From Paraspadella gotoi (lineage: Eukaryota; Chaetognatha), in assembly GCA_051294375.1 (NCBI GenBank), contig JBJCIZ010000744.1:562264-626263 (forward strand): a stretch of DNA of 64,000 nucleotides, in the 5' to 3' direction. A program made the translations under genes and the position numbers. This document shows positions 20,894 through 30,241 of this stretch, one piece after another; the first letter of the stretch is position 1; each line of letters opens with the position of its first letter. Below the pieces are notes generated by a model. The model saw only the letters and a list, made by a program, of their open reading frames with translations, was not told the DNA's origin and did no database searches.

Positions 20894-21251
20894 TCACTTT
20901 GGATTAGGCGGAGGAGGAACGCGAGCCGGTTGACGATCCATGGAACTTGGCGTCACCGTCGTTTGATATCCGCGGTAGAGATTGAGCTTCATCTTTTCTT
21001 CCGGACCCACGTATCGCATGTACCTGAAATCAAAAGTAGAAAGACTAAAAGTAGGTCAATTTGTTCCTAGTCGGATAAAAAGTTGGCGAGTGTCTGTCCA
21101 CATTAAGGTCACACCTCGTCGCAGAGACGTAATCGAGATTGGGAGGGTGTTCGGGCGGTTTGGGCGGCGTGAACACTCTCATAGAATAAAGCTTGGCCGC
21201 GGTGATTTTCGGTCGTGCCAACGACGCCGGTTTTGGATCTGAGGCGGACAT
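20894..21251 (-). CDS. Small unrecognised protein (about 88 residues), two exons
   Basis: Exon 1 is 21251-21115 and exon 2 is 21023-20894, with a consensus donor (GAG|GTGTGA) and acceptor (TTTCAG|G) that keep frame. The protein is basic and Pro-rich: ITAAKLYSMRVFTPPKPPEH, NLDYV, then RYMRYVGPEEKMKLNLYRGY and a Pro-rich tail ending PPPPNPK. It has no signal peptide or membrane segment. Clean splicing, exon-like GC content and a well-formed start argue that it is real. I do not recognise the family; a small mitochondrial or ciliary accessory protein would fit the composition, but that is only a guess. Confidence 0.6.
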
Positions 21252-21717
21252 CTTTTTTCCCCACGATTCACTGTTTCATGTTTTTTTGTGTTTTTTTTAG
21301 GTTAAAGGCGTTTCGGCATTTACATTCGAACTTGGTTTTTAGAAATTTTTAATATGAAAAAAAAAAAACAACAAAAAAAAACAAAAAAACTGACGTTGTC
21401 AAATAAAAAAATGCCATGATCATGATTTTTCTTTTTACATCCTTTTTAACGAGGGAAGAAATTCGTTTACCAGCGGAATGAATGAACAATAAAATGTAGA
21501 TTGTAGAGTTTATCATCGTAAAATAAAGCATTGTCATGGAAATCTTTATTTACAATCGAACGTAAATCTGATTGCGATCGTGCTTCGAAAATATTTTTTA
21601 TCTAGATTCTAAAAGAAAAGCAAGAACAAAAATTGGAAAAGGAAAAAGAGAAAAAAACCGAAATCTTTCGTTTTCTCATTTCCGGCGAAGATTTGTATTA
21701 ACCGCGAGTCTCAGATC
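21252..21717. other. Intergenic, no gene seen
   Basis: AT-rich with poly-A and poly-T runs between two minus-strand genes. Nothing recognisable. Confidence 0.5.
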
Positions 21718-22743
21718 TCATCGTTTTTTCGATTTTCTCGAAGTCCGTTTGCCGACTTTGGTCCGAGAAATGCTGCGATGACGGATGCACGAGGCGATTG
21801 TCTTTTTCAGATGCGCTCGCAACGTGTAATCGTGTTCTGAGTGGACGGAGACAATTCCAGTGAAAAATTAGGAAGAAAGAAGAAAGGAAGGAAGGAAAAT
21901 AATGGAGGAAAGGAAGGAAGGAAAAATGGAAAGGAAGTAAGAAAAGGAAGGGAAACCGTGAAGAAAGAATGAAGGAAGGAAAAGAAGGGAGGAAAGAAGG
22001 AAAGAAAGATGGAAAGCAAGGAAAACAGTGAAGAAAGAATGAAGGAAAGGAAAGAGGGAGGAAAGGAAGGAAATGAGGGTAGGGAGGAACGAAGAAGCAA
22101 AGACGGGAGAAAAGAAAGCAGTTAGAAAGGAAAGTAAAAAAGGAAGAGCAATTCTCTTCACAGTTACCACTAATTTTATATTATCGAAAAAAAACTTCTC
22201 TGTCTTTAACAACCGATCTTGCTCAACGTTTCCTACCAACTAAACGAGGTTAAGTCTCAACTTATAAAATCCAATAAAATCAATTCCAAACCATTCCAAA
22301 GCATAAACGCATCCAAATCACATCAATTCAGATCCCCTTTCCTCACCTTTCATCTTGATCTTAAACCCGTCGTTCTGCAGCGTGTCCAAGATCGGAAAGA
22401 AACTCCAAAACTCCTCGAAGAGAGAGACGAAGAAACCGTCCTTGCCCGGTCGGGCGTCGGGCACGATGTCCGTCACCTCCTTGGCCACGTCCCATAGGAG
22501 AGAGGTGAGAAGTTTGTAAGTGACGGACCCTTTCTCCGCGATCGACGAATCTGTGATCGTCTTTAATGTCTGCGCCTTGGGATTCCCGTCCAAGTAACTC
22601 GTCAAGCTCCAGCCGTTGAGGTAGTCGTCGAAGGGTTGAACGTCGCCGTCCTGAATCTCGTAGTATTGAACGGGTTCCGGCTGCTCGGCGAAGTAGTCAT
22701 CCTCGGAGGCCTCCGGGCAAACGTCGCCACGGCCGCCGCCGCC

Positions 22744-22774
<31 letters not shown>

Positions 22775-23277
22775 TCGTCGTCGTAGCCGGCCAGCTCTGC
22801 CTCGAAATACATTCCTTGTGTGTCGAACTCGGACGGACAAGAGGCTTCCATCTCCAGATCCTCCTCGTCTAGGCGTCTGTGCTTGGCGACGATGATCTGA
22901 GCGGGCACCGCCCCGTGGCGCTTCAGCTTGGAACGGGTCCTCCGCGTAGAGCCGTCGTCGTCATCCTCCGATGGCGGAGCGGCGGCTGCGGTGGAAGCGG
23001 CGTCGTCGTTGAGGGAGTCTTCCTGGTGGAGGCGAATTTCCCGATCCAGGTTCATTTCGGCGTCGCTGGTGGCGAGGATAAGCCCGTCGGCCTTGAAGGC
23101 CGCTTTGAGTCGGTCGCTGCCGGCAAATTTGCGGCCGCGCGGCCCTTCGATCAGCACGAAGATGCCGGAGTCGGTGAGAGAGGAAAGTTTCAGAGCCGCC
23201 TCGATCAGCACGTTGGATAGAGACGTCTCCATGAACTCGAGGTGGGAAGCAATCGCCATTATGTTGCCCGAAGTCAT
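21718..23277 (-). CDS. Unrecognised acidic protein with poly-Gly tract (unknown gene A)
   Basis: Exon 1 is 23277-22347. The donor (AAAG|GTGAGG) joins to exon 2 (21836-21718), giving about 350 residues. The N-terminus (residues 1-65) looks globular: SNVLIEAALKLSSLTDSGIF then VLIEGPRGRKFAGSDRLKAAF. The middle is acidic and disordered, with a run of about 14 Gly. The C-terminal 90 residues look globular again (LLTSLLWDVAKEVTDIVPDA, FFVSLFEEFWSFFPILDTLQ) and cross the splice into KEHDYTLRAHLKKTIASCIR, then a Lys/Arg-rich tail resembling a nuclear localisation signal. A two-domain nuclear protein is a reasonable inference. No known family is recognised. It is first in a run of three unrecognised genes. 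Confidence 0.65.
21860..22140. repeat. Purine-rich (GGAA)n-type simple repeat in the intron of unknown gene A
   Basis: Degenerate GGAAGGAA/GAAAGAAA tract filling much of the intron. It yields long Ser/Phe/Leu frames on the minus strand that are not genes. Confidence 0.9.
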
Positions 23278-23476
23278 ATTTCTTTTTTTTAATTTGTTTA
23301 AATCGTTTTAGATACGGAAGTGCGTTGGAAGGAGATTTCTAATATGATTAAGCGTTAGTACGGAGAAAGCTGGACTATAAATGGGGAGCTTAATTGAAAA
23401 ACATAAGACAAAAAAAAGTACTGTAATGCGGTAAAAAGAAAAGTTTTGAGCATTGCACAATGGGAGTCCATAAAAA

Positions 23477-24709
23477 TCAAGTTTGCTGACGTGGATCGAA
23501 ATTCAAGGAAGGAGAGAAATTGCCGTTTGCATTGGAATAAGCGGCAGCTTCAGGAAAGTTTCGAGGGTCAGGATGAGGGAGAGGATAAGTAAAAAGGGGA
23601 GCGAGGGGGGATGTCAATGGAGGCAGAAGCGACGGGGCATTTGGGGAGGCGATTGACTGGGCTAAAGAAGGCAATGGGAGAAAAGGAGAATCGAGTGACG
23701 AGGATTGTGAAAGCTCGGTTGAAGGAGCTTCTCTTTGGACAATCGTGGACGTCGAAGGAAATTCAGTTTCGACAAGATTTGTTTCAAATTCATCTCCTTC
23801 GCCTTTCGCTTGGGACAGGGCGCCAACATCGAAACGTTGAGAGGGATGAAAGGTCCTTTGATGTGAAGGCTCGGTCGAAGGAGCTTCTCTTTCGACAATC
23901 GTGGATGTCGAAGGAAATTCAGTTTCGACAAGATTTGTTCCAAATTCATCTCCTTCGCCTTTCGCTTGAGACAGGGCGCCAACATCGAAACGTTGAGAGG
24001 GATTAAAGGTCCTTTGATGTGAAGGCTCGGTCGAAGGAGCTTCTCTTTCGACAATCGTGGATGTCGAAGGAAATTCAGTTTTGACAAGATTTGTTCCAAA
24101 TTCATCTCCTTCGCCTTTCGCTTGGGACAGGGCGCCAACATCGAAACATTGAGGGGGATTAAAGGTCCTTTGATGGGAAGAAAAGTGCTCTTCGGAACCA
24201 GGGTCGTTTTCGTTTACCGAGCATCCAATGAGAACTCGGTGCTCGTCAGTCTGACCTCCACCGGCAATGCTGGGGTCAGATTCTATTTCATGGGTTTGGT
24301 CTGCGTTGTTTCCCGATAGGCAATCTTTTTGACCTTGATCAACATAAGAGTGATCGGCCAAAGGATCCGTCTTCGGGTTTTCCGAGTTTTCGGGACTTCC
24401 CACCTCGTCCCGATCGGAGAAGTATCGTTCCAGAGAAGCGAACATCCCGTCGCACAGGGCGTACGTCTTCTTGCCGTTTTCGAGCCCGATACGAAGGACG
24501 TTGGATCCGACGAGAGAGCCGAGCAAACGCTGCGCGGGAGACTTGATCCGAATCTTCCAAACGAACCGTTTCGACAAGGAAGTCATGAATTTGGCGTGAT
24601 AGACCGATGAGCAGAGCGGATCGATAGAATAGAGCAGAGCGACGATGCGACATCCAACGTCCAGACGAGGACAGGGGAGCTTCAACTCTAATAGCTCCAG
24701 CGACGACAT
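23477..24709 (-). CDS. Unrecognised protein with three 52-residue repeats (unknown gene B)
   Basis: A single-exon frame of 410 residues. Residues 1-95 look folded: CRIVALLYSIDPL, then a basic SLSKRFVWKIRIK, then VLRIGLENGKKTYALCDGMF, a pattern suggestive of a winged-helix-like module. The middle is acidic. Three near-identical 52-residue units beginning SHQRTFNPSQRFDVGALSQA occupy about 24175-23690, encoded by a roughly 156-bp tandem DNA repeat. The C-terminus is Pro/Ser-rich. The fold assignment is inference from residue pattern only. It lies between unknown genes A and C on the same strand, with short gaps, and its N-terminal pattern resembles segments of C. Confidence 0.6.
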   Translation of the reverse strand: MSSLELLELKLPCPRLDVGCRIVALLYSIDPLCSSVYHAKFMTSLSKRFVWKIRIKSPAQRLLGSLVGSNVLRIGLENGKKTYALCDGMFASLERYFSDRDEVGSPENSENPKTDPLADHSYVDQGQKDCLSGNNADQTHEIESDPSIAGGGQTDEHRVLIGCSVNENDPGSEEHFSSHQRTFNPPQCFDVGALSQAKGEGDEFGTNLVKTEFPSTSTIVEREAPSTEPSHQRTFNPSQRFDVGALSQAKGEGDEFGTNLVETEFPSTSTIVEREAPSTEPSHQRTFHPSQRFDVGALSQAKGEGDEFETNLVETEFPSTSTIVQREAPSTELSQSSSLDSPFLPLPSLAQSIASPNAPSLLPPLTSPLAPLFTYPLPHPDPRNFPEAAAYSNANGNFSPSLNFDPRQQT

Positions 24710-24888
24710 GGAGGTTATAATTGCAGCGACGCCGTCAAGATTCTCGTTTACTCTTTTTTTTTTTGGGGGGGGGGGAACGAATAACTTTTATTATTCATTA
24801 TTTATTAGATTCACTTACTTATAATTAAATTAAATTTAAACTACTAGAGCTGAACGACAGATATACAGTAATTAAAATTGTAAAATCC

Positions 24889-26238
24889 TCACTTGTAAGC
24901 GCCGTCCTCTGACAAAAAAAGGCCCAATTTGATCCCGGCGTCTAGAGTTCCCTTGAGTTGGCTAAAAAAGCGGTCCGTGATTTTAAGAGAGAAGCAATCC
25001 TCCAAAAAAGTGCTCACGTGTTCGTAAGGCACGTAGCCGTCGATGCCCTGCACGACCAAAGCCGCCGTGACCATTTCTAGCAGGGAGCGCTGCTCCGACG
25101 AAGCGTTCCAGTCTCTCAGCGCCTCCAATGACCAGGGTCCATTTCGCCCAAAGTCCTCAGCCACTCGGGCGACTTCGTCGACAAAGCCGAGGACATTATC
25201 GGCATCATAGGCGCTGGCGATCGTCTTGGCGATTTGACGAGTCGACGCCGTCTCCGAACTTCCGTCGTCCAAGAGCGAGTCGGACAACCGGTAGAGAGTT
25301 TCACCTCCGTTATCTTGGGCCGTCACGACATCAGCGGCGACGAGCTTCATCAAGTTCCTGACTCCAACGTCTTTATTAATCCGATTACTGAACATCTGGG
25401 TCGAGATCTCTTCAAGAGAGGGAAGGGTCAACCCCTGACCCCCACGAAACCAGAGGCACGCGATTTGACGAACGTGGGGCATAGGTGAAAATATTGGGAG
25501 CGGTTTCCGTCGTTGCTTCCAATTTTTACAGGCCCAGGCGTGGGTTTCCAGTCGGTGCAAAACACTGGCTTCCTCGCCGTCTCGAACGACGTTGAGGACG
25601 AGCTTGGCATCTTGAAAAATCTCACCTTTTCGCTTCTGATTCAGGACAGGAATCAAGGGCTCCGAATCTTGGTCTACGGAGAGGCTACGATCCTCCACTT
25701 CGGTAAGATCCAGATGACAATGCTTTTCCTCGATCCGTTCGTCCACCCAACCTCGATCCATCTCTTCGTCGAATCCTTTAAAATCTTCCAAGCGATGATG
25801 TTGGTCGAAGGTCTTCTCTTCGGAAAAGAACTCGGCGAGTTGTTCCTTTTCCGGTTCCCAGTTCAGCGGGTTAACTTCCGGCTTCTCGCTCACTTCCGGT
25901 TCTAAATTTAGTTCCGGTTCCAAGTTCACATCCGGATCGTCGATAAAGTCGTCGATCGACTCGAAGTTCTCGTCACGATCGTCGCCACGCGCGAGGTGAC
26001 TATCGGCATCGACAACGTCGTCCCTCCTTAACTCCTTGTGAATGGGACGAACTCGTATTTCCATCCCGGAGGAGGCGACTTCCCACTGGTAGGTCAGTCG
26101 TCGCTTGGCACCGGCGATGGCGCTCGTCAGCTTCGGCACGAGGGCCTCGACGTCCGCAGAAATCTCGCGGTAAAAGTCTGAGCCGCAGATGGAAACGAGC
26201 ACGGGCTCCGCGCGGCGCCGTTTCCGCCCGCCAGCCAT
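24889..26238 (-). CDS. Unrecognised protein, possible duplicated helical domain (unknown gene C)
   Basis: A single-exon frame. I chose the start at 26238 (MAGGRKRRRAEP); an in-frame ATG at 26295 adds 19 hydrophobic residues but lies farther upstream with no supporting context. Length is about 449 residues. The N-terminus is basic, then SICGSDFYREISADVEAL. Residues about 90-230 are acidic and disordered. The C-terminal half is folded and seems to contain the same pattern twice: IACLWFRGGQGLTLPSLEEI through GETLYRLSD, and VTAALVVQGIDGYVPYEHVS through GLFLSEDGAYK. The same pattern (short hydrophobic helix, Ser-x-x-F, basic helix, hairpin ending in Tyr) is seen at the N-terminus of gene B. Function unknown. 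Confidence 0.6.
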   Translation of the reverse strand: MAGGRKRRRAEPVLVSICGSDFYREISADVEALVPKLTSAIAGAKRRLTYQWEVASSGMEIRVRPIHKELRRDDVVDADSHLARGDDRDENFESIDDFIDDPDVNLEPELNLEPEVSEKPEVNPLNWEPEKEQLAEFFSEEKTFDQHHRLEDFKGFDEEMDRGWVDERIEEKHCHLDLTEVEDRSLSVDQDSEPLIPVLNQKRKGEIFQDAKLVLNVVRDGEEASVLHRLETHAWACKNWKQRRKPLPIFSPMPHVRQIACLWFRGGQGLTLPSLEEISTQMFSNRINKDVGVRNLMKLVAADVVTAQDNGGETLYRLSDSLLDDGSSETASTRQIAKTIASAYDADNVLGFVDEVARVAEDFGRNGPWSLEALRDWNASSEQRSLLEMVTAALVVQGIDGYVPYEHVSTFLEDCFSLKITDRFFSQLKGTLDAGIKLGLFLSEDGAYK

Positions 26239-26901
26239 GATGGTAAGGAAGTTAGAGGGGAAAAGCAAAGACTGAGAAGAATGCAATGAGATCACAATTG
26301 TTGATGTTTTATTAACAGACTGCTTAGGATACCAAAAATTACAATTCTTACAGTCACATCAACGAAAAAGGACATATAGATTGACTTAATTGGGCTTTTG
26401 ATGTGATTAGGCGTCCTCTTTTCGGGTCCTCAAACAACTAACCAATCGCAAACCTCGCCTCTCGGACGACGGCCGGAATTGCCGAAGGATATCAAGATCA
26501 CAATCTACCTTCAAGAACAATCTTTCAATAAACTTATATTAATTACAATAAACTAAATATTGATTTTTTGTCTCGTTTAACTTCAATATTTGTCATCACC
26601 TTTATCAATGCCTTTTTATTCACCCTTCGCTAACTTGTCTAAGCTTGAGCCGAAACTATTTCCCCATATGAATGAAACTTTTATTTGATACTTTCGCGTC
26701 TTCATATAATCGACGAGGAAGAAAGCGGCCGAGAACAAAATCCAAACGGGAAAATATACCGGAAAAAATTGGGGAAACTCGGACACAATTCACAGTAACT
26801 GATGCTTTATGTTGAAAGCTATAAAAGCTTGACAATTTAAATCGGACCGACGGGAAATCGAAATGATAGCAAGTTATCATGTTACTAGAATTCTTCTGCC
26901 A
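26239..26901. other. Intergenic, no gene seen
   Basis: AT-rich stretch between unknown gene C and TXNDC15. I see only short random frames. Confidence 0.5.
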
Positions 26902-28119
26902 TCATTCCGCGTGAGGATGATGCCGTTCCTCGCCTTCCTCCGCCGCCTCCTGCGCCGCTCTCCAATGCAGCAGCAACGACTGGCAGAGAGATCGTCCCCA
27001 CCCTGACCGAAGCGCTCGTTGCGCGGCAAAGACGACGAGAAAGATCCAAGATAGAACCAAGTAAACGTCCGTCTCTTCCTCGGCGACGGTCTTGAGCGGA
27101 CCGACCAAGTCGGCGTCTTCGACGACCACGGTTTCGTCCGGTCGCAGACCCGTGGTCGACTTGACAGTCTCCACGATGTCCTTCCACTCGGCGACGAGCC
27201 CATCCGAGTCGTTGAGCTTCGCCACCAGTTTGTTGTTTTTAAAGAGGAGCAAGCTGGGGACGCCGACGACTCCGAAACGATGGGACAAGCCGCGATGGAA
27301 TCGGGCGTCAAAGGCGCCAACCTCGAGCAAAGGAAAGGCACGGGGGAGGGCGTTGACGAGGGGAGCCAGATTTGCGGAGAAGCGGCAGTGAGGAGAAAAA
27401 GCGAGGAGAAGAAGGCAGTCTCCTTGCTCCGGTTTACGGCGTAAGATGGCATCGTGGACCCGAGTTTCCGAAGAGAAGAGGTGCACCTTTTTGAGGTCGT
27501 CCATGGTTGCGCCCTCCCGCTTCGCTTCCAGCGTCGTCATGTTACGCGGGGTGCACTTGAATGGTCCTTTGGGCTTTTGGCCGATCTTGAGCACGCAGCG
27601 GATGGTGGTGCAACCTGCGTTGCCGCCAGTGGCGGCCGAGTCCTCCGTGGAGTTTGCTTCGGAAGTAGACTCGGGGACGGCGGCGAGCGTCTCTTCGCCT
27701 TCGATCGGTTTATCCGCGACCTCTTCCGATGAGTCGATCGACGAAGAAGGCGTGGGTGTGATAGTCGATTCCCCCGCATCGCGAGATGAAGGTCCAACTC
27801 TGTCCAAAAACCATGAGACCAACGTTTTGTACGAGATGAGGGAGCGAGCGTCTTCGGGAGATGGAACGCTCTCGGAGTCTCCCTCAGTCCGCGACGAACT
27901 TTTGAGATTCTCTTCACCGACAAAGGATTCTGGGTCTTTGGATTCGTCGCTCGAAGAGGCGACGGGCTGGACGAGGGGCTGGGCGGGCTCGACGAGGGTT
28001 GCGGGAGTCGCGGCGACTTTTTTCTCGTCTTCGTAGTCTACAGAAGTGAAGGATGGGTTGGGGAGGGCGAGTATCAGGATCGTCGCCATCCCCGTCAAAC
28101 GGGCGAGACGAGGTTTCAT
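26902..28119 (-). CDS. TXNDC15: TXNDC15-like thioredoxin-fold membrane protein
   Basis: TXNDC15 is an ER/ciliary membrane protein required for ciliary transition-zone function. This single-exon frame has 405 residues. A signal peptide (MKPRLARLTGMATILILAL) is followed by an acidic, Ser-rich luminal region. The thioredoxin-like domain (about residues 190-320) includes LLLAFSPHCRFSANLAPLVN and FGVVGVPSLLLFKNNKLVA, with its cis-Pro. A C-terminal TM (YLVLSWIFLVVFAA) and a short acidic tail end the protein. The active-site position reads CRFS rather than CxxC, as in the human protein, so it is not expected to be an oxidoreductase. A pyrimidine stretch and CAG (tttcttcccgccag) sit immediately before the ATG, so a 5'-UTR intron could end exactly at the start codon. 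Confidence 0.88.
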   Translation of the reverse strand: MKPRLARLTGMATILILALPNPSFTSVDYEDEKKVAATPATLVEPAQPLVQPVASSSDESKDPESFVGEENLKSSSRTEGDSESVPSPEDARSLISYKTLVSWFLDRVGPSSRDAGESTITPTPSSSIDSSEEVADKPIEGEETLAAVPESTSEANSTEDSAATGGNAGCTTIRCVLKIGQKPKGPFKCTPRNMTTLEAKREGATMDDLKKVHLFSSETRVHDAILRRKPEQGDCLLLLAFSPHCRFSANLAPLVNALPRAFPLLEVGAFDARFHRGLSHRFGVVGVPSLLLFKNNKLVAKLNDSDGLVAEWKDIVETVKSTTGLRPDETVVVEDADLVGPLKTVAEEETDVYLVLSWIFLVVFAAQRALRSGWGRSLCQSLLLHWRAAQEAAEEGEERHHPHAE

Positions 28120-28422
28120 CTGGCGGGAAGAAATGGATAAAAGAACAGAAGTTATCAGTTATCACTCAAGCAAAAACAAAGAAAAAAACAATTTGAACGC
28201 TGGTAAAAACAAAAGACTACGAAGTTACTTATTAAAGTCACTCGCGCAGCGAACGACGATCACGAACGCAATGAAAGCGAAAGTAGATTCAGAGAAAATA
28301 TTCAAGTAAATATGAGTGAACTAAAAATTTCCCAGAGTAAAAACGAAGACAAAATGAACAATTTTCATTTTTGAAAACTGGATTAATATTTCTACTTTTT
28401 TTTTTCTTCAAAATAAAGCTCG

Positions 28423-30181
28423 GTTATTCTCTCGAAGCCGAGAGGCGCTCGTTGAGTTCGGCAGTGAGTTTGAGAATTTTTCGGCTGAGGTTGGAGTTGT
28501 GATACTTGAGATATCGAATCATGTCCGCCTGTTTCTCCAACAATTCGTCGACGCTGAGAACGTTTTGCCCTCGGAAGACGTCCGAGCCCAAAACTCCGTC
28601 TTGAAGAACGGAAAGGTCTCGAAACCCTGACGAATTACAAAGCAGATTTAGTTCAAGTCAAGAACAAAAAAATAAGTAGAGCATTATTAGAATCGCGCCC
28701 ATTTAAAAAAGAAATTTACGTTAAATCTGCTACATTAATATACGTTATGTTACGTTGTCAGATGAAACAACAATACAATGTTTAACACACAATTTCCCGG
28801 TCGATTTCATCTCACCAACGTCCCTGGCGGAGTGCCCCCTCAGCCCGGGCACGGTGGACTGCATCAAAGCCTCGTCGCGACGAACGTCGGGCGGATGCCG
28901 CGCCGAGTTGAATCGCGCCGACGTGATGAGGAGGAAGAGGAGACACGGGAGGACGACGACGACTTCGAAGGAGACGAGGATCTGCAGGACGTTGTTCTCG
29001 TCCAAGGACGTCGTCTTCCCGCCGGGCGACGTCGTGGTCACGGCGGAGGTCGGGCTGGCGGAGAAGTGCGAACGCGGAAACTGCTGGAGAACCGTGGACA
29101 TGATGAGGATGACGGAGTTGGAAAAGCTGGTGACGAGAAGAGGAGCTTGGCGCCAAGAACGGGTGGAGCGGTAGAAATCTAGATAGCCGAGGGATTGGAG
29201 CTGGAAGGAAGAAAACATGGGAGGGGGAAAGCGTTTGGAATTAAATACATCACGCAAAGAAAGAAAATTTTTATTATTATTATTATTATTTGACTCCATC
29301 ACCATCGGTCGGCAATATTTGCCATCCAATACGAAAGAAGGTCGCGAAATGACGACGCCCTTGTTGGATGAAATGACAACGAAATGACAACGATGAAATG
29401 ACAATGAAACGATGAAATGACAACGACAACAAATGACAACGCGAAATGACGACGCCCTTGTTGGACATAAACGGAGACGGAAAACCCCGGTGGTCATCAC
29501 CCTAACTAGTAACTAAAAGGGGAGTTTCGGTCCCTATGACCTTTTTGCACTGGCACCAGTGCAGCCTGTCGAAGAGGAAAACGAGGAACCAGAATCCGCC
29601 GTGAGTGTAGAGGAGGATGTAATAAGGCAAGAGGCCGCCGGCCTCGTCGTCGCGGAGAACCATCTTGGGCGGCGTCGTCGGGAGGAGACGTGGGACGAGG
29701 AAGACGACGACTTCCAAAGCGAGGAAGCAGAGAATCTCTACAGCGACGAGCCAGGGAATCGGCGAGGGTCGGAACTGCTCGTCCGGATCGTCCGAGTTCC
29801 GACTCCCCGCTCTGAAGACTGGATCAGGGACGAGGAGGTCGACGTCGTCGCCGGCGTCTTCGTCGTTGATCGATCCGCGACTGCTCGGCTGAAGAAAGGA
29901 AAACTTGGAGATTAGGATAATCATCGAAACGAGAACCGGCAAGTTGAAGATGTCGCGCTTATAGAGTTGCTCAGAGAGTACGCACAGCGAAAGTAAAAAA
30001 CCCCCGGGCGTCTCAAGGTTTTGCTCGCTGCTTTCGTTACCTGACCCATTCCGTGGAACCGCTTGTCATCGCTGGCCGCCGGCGATTCGTCGTTCTCGAC
30101 ACCCAGCGCCGAATCGTCGAAGAAAAAGGCGCCACGCGAACCGGAAGGGCCGGAAAAGGAATCGCTGGCCAGGCTGACCAT
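28423..30181 (-). CDS. TMEM192: TMEM192-like lysosomal membrane protein
   Basis: TMEM192 is a four-TM protein of late endosomes and lysosomes. Four exons with in-frame consensus splice sites are seen: 30181-30041, 29957-29541, 29200-28816 and 28626-28423. The first encodes an acidic N-terminus (MVSLASDSFSGPSG). The second gives TM1 and TM2 (LPVLVSMIILISKF; PWLVAVEILCFLALEVVVFL) and a third hydrophobic segment (FWFLVFLFDRLHWC). The third contains the family phrase FYRSTRSWRQAPLLVTSFSN, and TM4 (LVSFEVVVVLPCLLFLLITS). The last contains SVDELLEKQADMIRYLKYHN, matching the C-terminal coiled-coil signature. Intron 2 contains a degenerate 'aaatgacaacg' satellite (about 29340-29465). Confidence 0.85.
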
Positions 30182-30241
30182 CTTTACGGGGCGCCGGATT
30201 TGCAAAAAAAACAAGAGAGAACAAAAGCTTTTCCGAAGGAC

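Noticed and set aside
26656-26880. 74-codon minus-strand frame downstream of TXNDC15
   Set aside because: AT-rich, no domain, and most likely TXNDC15 3' UTR or intergenic sequence.
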